NCBI GenBank assembly: GCA_964502465.1
Contig: CAZCWX010000595.1
Span: 1 to 10,766 of the forward strand
Direction of reading: 5' to 3'
Source of the DNA: CAZCWX01 sp964502465
Lineage (GTDB): Bacteria; Desulfobacterota; Binatia; Bin18
DNA length: 10,766 nt
Positions 7,553 through 10,766 of the stretch are shown here, piece after piece. A model generated the notes under the pieces. The model saw only the letters and a list, made by a program, of their open reading frames with translations, searched no databases and was not told the DNA's origin. Within the stretch, counting starts at the first letter, position 1. Each line of letters opens with the position of its first letter. The translations under genes were made by a program, and so were the position numbers.

Positions 7553-8641
7553 TCATGTCTTCTCCAGCACCTTGCCGACGACCTCCAACACCTGTGCTGG
7601 AGTAATGCGCTGCATGCACACCCGGCCGAGACGGCAACGGCGGACATAGCAGGGACTACAGGCAGCCGGCCCTTGCAACACGAGATCTTCAGACCCCCAC
7701 GGGGCTGAGCGGACTGGACTGGTCGCTCCCCACAGCGAGATCACCGGCGTTCCGGTAGCGGCGGCAATGTGCATCGGGCCTGAATCCGGTCCGAGTGCCA
7801 GGCGCGCGCGGGCAAAAATACCGATCAGGTCGCGTAAACTGGTCTGTCCACTGAGGTTCGTGACGGTTTCTCCCATCGCCTGGCTGACTGCCTGGGCAAA
7901 CGGTTGTTCGTGTGGCCCACCGATAAGAACAACATCCATACCATATGCATGTTTGAGCGCCTGCGCCACTACGGCCGTTGCTTGAGGAAACCAGAAACGA
8001 CTCGGCCAGCGCGAGCCCAGGAAAAAGGCGGCGAACGGACGGCTGGTGCCGTTTAACAGCGTTTCTACGTGCTGCTCTTCCTCGGGGCGCAGGCGGAAAT
8101 CGAAATGAATGCCATCTGCTGGCAGCCCAAGGGTATCGGCAAATTTGAGATACTGTCCCAATTTGAGAGAGAAATTTGGCACTGGGTCAATCGTATGCGT
8201 ATTGAACAGCCAATTCCCTTCTTTACTGTTCTGACGATGGAATCCCAGACGGATGGGAGCAGCAGAATACCGACTGACCACCCCACTTTTGGCGTGGCGT
8301 TGCAGGTCGAGTACCAGGTCAAAGCGTTGTCGTCGCACGGCGCGCAGGAACGGAATGAACGCGAGTAATCCACGCGAGCGCTGGTAGAGAAAGACCTCAT
8401 TCAGGGCTGGATGGTAATCGAGCAGCGGTGCAGCCGCTGGTTCGACCGCCCAGGTAATATGCGCAGCAGGATATGCACGGCGCAGCCGGGTCAGGAGGGG
8501 CAGGGCACGAGTGACATCGCCAATCGCACCGAGAAGCACGATCAGAATACGTTGGGGGGTGAGAGGAGAAGGAAGAGCAGGCACGGGTAGTGAGTCATCA
8601 AAGGGCCGGAGGAACAGGCTCCGGTGAAAAGGCGAGACCAT
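7553..8641 (-). CDS. GT9 family heptosyltransferase (WaaC/WaaF/WaaQ-like)
   Basis: The 362-residue product is a GT9 (ADP-heptose:LPS heptosyltransferase) family member. RILIVLLGAIGDVTRALPLL (31-50) is the N-terminal acceptor-side loop with D42. FDLVLDLQRHAKSG follows (107-120), then LGSRWPSRFW (208-217), VVLIGGPHEQ (237-246) and the donor-site signature LGPDSGPMHIAAATGTPVI (283-301). The end has the cysteine-rich pattern CSPCYVRRC with a further cysteine at 342, common in this family. It should transfer heptose from ADP-heptose to the inner core on the cytoplasmic side. Whether it is heptosyltransferase I, II or III cannot be told. About 30 residues precede the family's usual beginning; ATG 8641 has GAGGAG 13 nt upstream, and GTG at residue 20 is an alternative start. 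It appears to be the first gene of the train. Confidence 0.9.
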   Translation of the reverse strand: MVSPFHRSLFLRPFDDSLPVPALPSPLTPQRILIVLLGAIGDVTRALPLLTRLRRAYPAAHITWAVEPAAAPLLDYHPALNEVFLYQRSRGLLAFIPFLRAVRRQRFDLVLDLQRHAKSGVVSRYSAAPIRLGFHRQNSKEGNWLFNTHTIDPVPNFSLKLGQYLKFADTLGLPADGIHFDFRLRPEEEQHVETLLNGTSRPFAAFFLGSRWPSRFWFPQATAVVAQALKHAYGMDVVLIGGPHEQPFAQAVSQAMGETVTNLSGQTSLRDLIGIFARARLALGPDSGPMHIAAATGTPVISLWGATSPVRSAPWGSEDLVLQGPAACSPCYVRRCRLGRVCMQRITPAQVLEVVGKVLEKT

Positions 8642-8764
8642 CCCCAGCGAGGAACTCCTCGATCGTCAAGAACATACGCTTTCTCTCTACTCCGGTATCC
8701 GTTTCTCTCGACTTTTTCAACCGGCGGCGAGACCGCAGGTGCATGACAATTGCATGATAAGCTG
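8642..8764. other. Upstream region of the LPS gene train
   Basis: No gene is supported here. This should hold the promoter of the operon that starts with the heptosyltransferase. On the minus strand TTGAAA (8715-8720) stands 17 nt before TACCGG (8692-8697), a possible but poor sigma-70 pair. GAGGAG at about 8655-8660 may be the ribosome site. Confidence in any precise promoter is low. Confidence 0.25.
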
Positions 8765-8804
8765 CAGGGGGTTCGTGGCAATCTTGTGGTGCAGGCGTCC
8801 CGCC
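8765..8804 (+). repeat. 40-bp direct repeat, copy 1 of 2
   Basis: It matches 8838-8877 at 36 of 40 positions. The 3' part forms a short stem GGCG-TCC-CGCC. Compared with copy 2 the stem base pair closing the TCC loop is G-C here and A-T there, a compensatory pair change, so structure seems to be under selection or the units are members of a palindromic repeat family. Confidence 0.8.
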
Positions 8805-8837
8805 CAAGGCTTTCTTACATGCTTGAGTACTTGGTCA

Positions 8838-8880
8838 CAGAGGGTTCGTGGCAACCTTGTGGTGCAGGCATCCTGCCTGC
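8838..8880 (+). repeat. 40-bp direct repeat, copy 2 of 2, with perfect 7-bp stem
   Basis: This is the second copy of the unit at 8765-8804. Its 3' end forms GCAGGCA-TCC-TGCCTGC (8864-8880), a 7-bp stem with a 3-nt loop. It runs directly into the hairpin at 8885-8909, so the two probably form one composite interspersed element. Confidence 0.8.
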
Positions 8881-8884
8881 TCGC

Positions 8885-8909
8885 TGGTGCCGCCGTCTCG
8901 GCGGCACCA
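8885..8909. repeat. Perfect 10-bp GC-rich hairpin
   Basis: TGGTGCCGCC and its exact reverse complement flank a GTCTC loop. No T-run follows on either strand, so it is not a classical intrinsic terminator. It belongs with the neighbouring repeats as a REP-like palindromic element. Confidence 0.75.
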
Positions 8910-8946
8910 CTTGAGCGAAGCGAAGAATCTCACTACGAGACCCTTC
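8910..8946. repeat. Interspersed-repeat-like segment with G-U-rich hairpin
   Basis: GAATCTC (8925-8931) and GAGACCC (8937-8943) can pair across ACTAC. On the minus-strand RNA all seven positions pair, two of them as G-U. The preceding TTGAGCGAAGCGAAGAATCT has the look of a commonly dispersed intergenic repeat. Recognition is by eye only. Confidence 0.45.
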
Positions 8947-8978
8947 TACTTTTACGATCAATATCTTGATTTTCCCAG

Positions 8979-9095
8979 ATGATTGAGGCACTCAGTATCT
9001 TTATGGAAGCGCTCTTGATTCCGATGGTGATGGTGGTGATTTTCTTCGCTGTTATCGCCTATCTCGTATGGCGACAGGACCATCCAAGCCGCTGA
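8979..9095 (+). CDS. Putative 38-residue single-span membrane protein
   Basis: This plus-strand frame from ATG to TGA encodes 38 residues. It starts MIEALSIFMEALLIP, then has one long hydrophobic run (about residues 10-31, with MVMVVIFFAVIAYLVW), followed by a charged end RQDHPSR. That is the layout of a small one-pass inner-membrane protein with the basic tail in the cytoplasm. I do not recognise the family. It is the only gene-like frame on the plus strand in the window and lies between a repeat cluster and the toxin genes. There is no clear Shine-Dalgarno site; a start at the internal ATG (residue 9) is possible. A chance frame cannot be excluded, but a clean span plus charged tail in so short a frame is suggestive. 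Confidence 0.4.
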   Translation: MIEALSIFMEALLIPMVMVVIFFAVIAYLVWRQDHPSR

Positions 9096-9166
9096 GCCCG
9101 CGCTGCCTCGTTGGTTTTAACCTCTTCTGACGAAGGCCTTCACCGCCTCTTTCCCTTTTATCCCCC

Positions 9167-9412
9167 TTAGTTAGACGCCGTCCCTGTGGAAGAAGTGGCC
9201 TCCTCCACTTGCTTCCGCGCGACCTGGATCAACATACGCAATGCCCGGTTCACAGACTCCGCATCGTGGAACACTGCCGCTACATCAGGTTCCAGTTCCA
9301 CAACCTTCGTCCCTTGCCGATAGCGCTCGTAGTATTTCCCACGTACCCCCCCACGAATGTCATAGTCTGCTCGCATTTGTTCCCCTGCAACTGTTTTATT
9401 CGCCTGACTCAT
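9167..9412 (-). CDS. BrnT-partner antitoxin-like small protein
   Basis: The 81-residue protein follows brnT with a 17-nt overlap and has GGAGG 4 nt before its ATG, inside brnT. The central part contains MRADYDIRGGVRGKYYERY and ELEPDVAAVFHDAESVNRAL, ending in a helical, charged tail. By recollection this type of short protein recurs behind BrnT-like or other small toxins. It lacks an obvious canonical BrnA sequence, but SVNRALRMLIQVARKQ could be a DNA-binding helix of a ribbon-helix-helix-like fold. The expected role is to bind and neutralise BrnT and repress the shared promoter. The role rests mainly on position and the family resemblance. Confidence 0.72.
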   Translation of the reverse strand: MSQANKTVAGEQMRADYDIRGGVRGKYYERYRQGTKVVELEPDVAAVFHDAESVNRALRMLIQVARKQVEEATSSTGTASN

Positions 9413-9671
9413 AAATCCTCCGCTCCTGCGGCGTTACTTCCCGTGCGCCGATGATTCGAATCATGTCTTCTTCCTCGGTATGCCACACGATGATCAGCCG
9501 CCGCTGTAGAGAAAGTCCCGTTGTGAGAAACCGCTCCTCACCTATGGAATGGTCGGGGTCTGCAATAGTGGTGGCTAACGGATCACCAAAGACGGATTTC
9601 GCCTCTTCAAAGGACACTTGATGGTTCACCAAGTTTTCAGCGGCCTTTGTGGGATCCCAATCAAATCTCAT
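9396..9671 (-). CDS. brnT: BrnT family ribonuclease toxin
   Basis: The 91-residue product carries the BrnT pattern: FDWDPTKAAENLVNHQVSFE at 3-22, EAKSVFGDP (23-31), a central GEERFLTTGLS, RRLIIVWHTEEEDMIRIIGAR (about 57-77), and the C-terminal TPQERRIYE. BrnT is a small RelE-fold ribonuclease that blocks translation by cutting RNA when free of its antitoxin. It is the first gene of a two-gene operon with the overlapping small gene downstream. No Shine-Dalgarno site is seen upstream; the candidate -10 box lies so close to the ATG that a leaderless message is possible. No inactivating break is visible. Confidence 0.93.
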   Translation of the reverse strand: MRFDWDPTKAAENLVNHQVSFEEAKSVFGDPLATTIADPDHSIGEERFLTTGLSLQRRLIIVWHTEEEDMIRIIGAREVTPQERRIYESGE

Positions 9672-9678
9672 GAACGAA

Positions 9679-9690
9679 GTGTAGCACGTG
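9679..9690 (-). promoter_or_regulatory. Possible -10 box and adjacent palindrome upstream of brnT
   Basis: On the minus strand TACACT (9684-9679) lies 7 nt before the brnT ATG, close enough that transcription might begin near the start codon. The palindrome CACGTG (9685-9690) touches its upstream side and could be part of an operator for the antitoxin. No good -35 box is seen at the usual spacing. Confidence 0.35.
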
Positions 9691-9840
9691 ACGAGCTTAC
9701 CGCGAAGGTGAGCGGCTAGCGTCCGCTGGTCTAAAGCCCTCTACTCATCTGCTCGTAAGCACCCCTGGAATTACTGCAGCTTTTGGAATGACCTATATGC
9801 CTGGCACACCAAGATCTGGATGATAGCAGGTCCCATTTTG
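9691..9840. other. Gene-free stretch upstream of the toxin-antitoxin pair
   Basis: No coding frame with recognisable content, RNA gene or repeat is seen here. It forms the left part of a gene-free region of about 670 nt between brnT and cas2. Confidence 0.5.
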
Positions 9841-9884
9841 CTCCTCTCCCTTGATGGGAGAGGAGACAGGAGAGGGTGAGAGGT
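9841..9884. repeat. Palindromic interspersed repeat with 10-bp stem
   Basis: CTCCTCTCCC and GGGAGAGGAG form a perfect 10-bp stem around TTGAT; a third related unit, AGGAGAGGGTGAGAGG, follows. Stem-TTGATGG-stem plus an AGGGTGAG tail is a form I recall as a widely dispersed intergenic repeat in metagenome-derived bacterial genomes. No T-run follows, so it is not a plain terminator. Confidence 0.65.
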
Positions 9885-9919
9885 GCGGACGCCCCCTTAC
9901 CTGAGAGCCGCTTTCTGTC

Positions 9920-9939
9920 CCCGGAGCTTCAGCTCCGGG
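9920..9939. repeat. Perfect 8-bp hairpin with TTCA loop
   Basis: CCCGGAGC and GCTCCGGG pair around a 4-nt loop. It is a REP-like palindrome standing 36 nt from the repeat at 9841-9884. No U-tract follows on either strand. Confidence 0.6.
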
Positions 9940-9993
9940 TGAAGGAGCGGAACAGTTTGTTCTGGAGTGTACCAATCTTGTGTGGTTCGATTT

Positions 9994-10014
9994 AGCTGAG
10001 AGCTGAAAGCTGAC
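9994..10014 (+). repeat. Heptamer array, three tandem AGCTGAN units
   Basis: AGCTGAG, AGCTGAA and AGCTGAC stand in exact 7-nt register on the plus strand, followed by CGCTCTC, a decayed unit. The same family occurs at 7522-7549, 10317-10337 and, inverted, at 10629-10656. Confidence 0.75.
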
Positions 10015-10039
10015 CGCTCTCTCCAATCCTCTCTCATCG

Positions 10040-10316
10040 AGGCAGCAATCTCACCCCACCCCTACAAATCTCCTGTACCAATTAGGGCTTATCCCAGCAA
10101 AAACGCCGAGATCATCTATTCTTTGCAAATTTCCCTCCTTTCTGTCCGCACAATGCACCTAACACCTTGATTTTGCAAGAGCGCAGGGGGGCTCTTGCCG
10201 TTTTCTTCGCTAACTCTTTGTCAATCCTGCTGTTTTTCTTCACAATGCTCGGACCCGTCAAAAATGTATCAGCCCCTGCGTTCCGACAGGCTTTTCGCGT
10301 TGATCGATGCTCTTCT
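10040..10316 (-). other. AT-richer gene-free segment downstream of cas2, possible CRISPR leader relic
   Basis: No coding frame is supported. The segment lies directly downstream of cas2 in its transcription direction, where leaders and arrays are often found. On the minus strand it has A-rich patches (GAAGAAAAACAGC, GCGAAGAAAACGGC), two related TTTGCAA motifs (10122-10129 and 10171-10178) and an AAAGGAGGGAAA stretch. No repeat-spacer array can be seen here or further left. The leader reading is inference from position and composition only. Confidence 0.25.
10175..10198. repeat. Perfect 8-bp hairpin, possible plus-strand terminator
   Basis: GCAAGAGC and GCTCTTGC pair around GCAGGGGG. On the plus strand CGTTTTCTT follows, a weak U-tract, which would make it a poor intrinsic terminator in that direction; on the minus strand AAAATC follows. 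No plus-strand gene precedes it, so its function is unclear. Confidence 0.4.
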
Positions 10317-10337
10317 GACTGACTGCTGACCGCTATT
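10317..10337 (+). repeat. Heptamer array, decayed, just downstream of cas2
   Basis: GACTGAC, TGCTGAC and CGCTATT follow in 7-nt register on the plus strand and match the NGCTGAN family. The array ends 6 nt from the cas2 stop codon, so cas2 has heptamer arrays of this family close to both ends. Confidence 0.55.
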
Positions 10338-10343
10338 GGCTCC

Positions 10344-10619
10344 TCACACTAAATAATAATCGGGATCGGTGGTCAGAGGCACGGGACCAACGACCCGGCT
10401 TTGTGCTACACAGTCCTGACAGACGCGGTAGGAGCGCACGTTATCCTCTGCCGATTCGATGAGAGCTTCGAGCAGTTCTTGCAGCTCTTCCCTTTGCGTG
10501 CCAGTGAGGTGACATTCAAAAACACTTTCCTGTACGCGGGTGCCGTAGTTCTCCAACGTCTCACTCACCCGTCGGCGGCGGTCATCATTGGCAATGTCGT
10601 AGGCGATAACGAAAAACAT
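10344..10619 (-). CDS. cas2: CRISPR-associated protein Cas2
   Basis: The 91-residue product has the Cas2 pattern from the first residue: FVIAYDIANDDRRRRV with the conserved metal-site D8 after the first strand, LENYGTRVQESVFECHL (about 22-38) and EDNVRSYRVCQDC (58-70) as the later ferredoxin-fold strands. Length is normal. Cas2 forms the adaptation complex with Cas1 that inserts new spacers; by itself it does not act in known systems. Its start is 17 nt from the upstream four-helix-bundle gene, within a heptamer repeat array that leaves only a weak GAGAG ribosome site. No cas1, no effector and no array is seen inside the window; cas1 may lie to the right of the edge. Confidence 0.95.
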   Translation of the reverse strand: MFFVIAYDIANDDRRRRVSETLENYGTRVQESVFECHLTGTQREELQELLEALIESAEDNVRSYRVCQDCVAQSRVVGPVPLTTDPDYYLV

Positions 10620-10628
10620 AAAAAAGCT

Positions 10629-10656
10629 CTCAGCGATCAGCTCTCAGCAGTCAGCT
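10629..10656 (-). repeat. Heptamer array, four units, forming the stop of one gene and leader of cas2
   Basis: On the minus strand AGCTGAC, TGCTGAG, AGCTGAT and CGCTGAG are in exact 7-nt register, then AGCTTTT precedes the cas2 ATG. The TGA stop of the upstream partial gene lies in the third unit. The array thus codes the last residues of one protein and supplies most of the spacer before cas2. Confidence 0.8.
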
Positions 10657-10766
10657 TTTGGATGAAGAATGTGAGCCTGCATTTCACCTCGGTGACTTCT
10701 TTAGCAAGTTGTTCATAGTCTGAACCTTTCAGGAAGCCAAGAGCGTGGGAGAGCAGCCGGTGATAT
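10637..10766 (-). CDS. Four-helix-bundle (23S rRNA IVS/Avd-like) protein, C-terminal end only
   Basis: Reading the minus strand from the right edge gives 42 residues to a TGA at 10639-10637. They include RLLSHALGFLKGSDYEQLAKEV followed by TEVKCRLTFFIQKLTAES; helix, glycine-containing turn, then a long amphipathic helix is what the last part of four-helix-bundle proteins of the 23S rRNA intervening-sequence family looks like, and the LGFL-(K/x)-SDYE-L-EV-EVKR-L-FI pattern is how I recognise it. These proteins are relatives of the Avd accessory protein of diversity-generating retroelements. The upstream part is outside the window, so neither start nor completeness is known. It ends 17 nt before cas2, suggesting co-transcription. 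Assignment from a 42-residue fragment is moderately sure. Confidence 0.6.
   Translation of the reverse strand, partial: YHRLLSHALGFLKGSDYEQLAKEVTEVKCRLTFFIQKLTAES

Noticed and set aside
8598..8807. Minus-strand open frames upstream of the heptosyltransferase
   Set aside because: They overlap the start of the GT9 gene in other frames and show no domain-like sequence.
8765..8877. Two near-identical units of about 36-40 bp with a spacer of about 33-37 nt, like a minimal CRISPR array
   Set aside because: Only two units, with compensatory differences in a palindrome that continues into other hairpins; the layout fits an interspersed palindromic repeat better, and cas2 is 1.5 kb away.
8739..8969. 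Plus-strand open frame of 76 codons
   Set aside because: It consists of the direct repeats and hairpins read as protein; no family features, and the repeats explain the open frame.
9793..10026. Minus-strand open frame of 77 codons between brnT and cas2
   Set aside because: It runs through three repeat elements (heptamers and two hairpins); its sequence is repeat translation with no protein-like pattern.
10074..10082. TGTACCAAT repeated at 9968-9976 and 10074-10082, considered as degenerate CRISPR repeats
   Set aside because: Only nine bases shared, 106 nt apart, with no match in the flanks.
10401..10718. Plus-strand open frame of 105 codons over cas2
   Set aside because: Antisense of cas2 and of the heptamer array; cas2 is unmistakable on the minus strand.

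Overview
The window reads as chromosome of a Gram-negative bacterium of moderate GC content. It has LPS inner-core genes, and yicC, gmk and a bifunctional RelA/SpoT enzyme stand together in an order familiar from Desulfobacterota/Deltaproteobacteria-like lineages. The exact taxon cannot be fixed from the sequence alone. Nearly all genes are on the minus strand, so transcription runs from high to low coordinates.

From about 8641 down to 1 lies one long, tightly packed minus-strand gene train. In transcription order it is: a GT9 heptosyltransferase-like protein (8641-7553); a sulfatase-like alkaline-phosphatase-superfamily enzyme with threonine at the nucleophile position (7414-6179); a fusion of a WaaP/InaA-like sugar kinase with a WaaE/KdtX-like GT2 glycosyltransferase (6169-4427); a GT4 glycosyltransferase (4551-3439); the heptose-7-phosphate kinase RfaE1 (3429-2410); the endoribonuclease YicC (2413-1538); guanylate kinase (1530-862); and a bifunctional (p)ppGpp synthetase/hydrolase cut by the window edge (862-1). 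Several junctions overlap (ATGA between rfaE1 and yicC, TAATG between gmk and rel) or are under 10 nt, so co-transcription is likely. The upstream genes make and decorate the heptose-containing LPS core. The downstream genes handle guanine nucleotides, ppGpp and RNA turnover. rpoZ, often found between gmk and rel in related clusters, is absent.

From 8642 to 9166 there is a repeat-rich intergenic stretch: two 40-bp direct repeats with compensatory stem changes, a perfect 10-bp hairpin and a second weaker hairpin. It also holds a likely 38-residue single-span membrane protein on the plus strand. Positions 9167-9671 carry a BrnT-type toxin followed by an overlapping small antitoxin-like gene. 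From 9672 to 10343 there is a long gene-free region with palindromic interspersed repeats, heptamer arrays and a long AT-richer segment directly downstream of cas2 that could be a relic CRISPR leader; no array is visible.

At the right end, cas2 (10619-10344) follows the 3' end of a gene that looks like a four-helix-bundle (23S rRNA IVS/Avd-like) protein. A degenerate NGCTGAN heptamer array forms the end of that gene, including its stop codon, and most of the gap before cas2. The same heptamer family occurs at three other intergenic places in the window.
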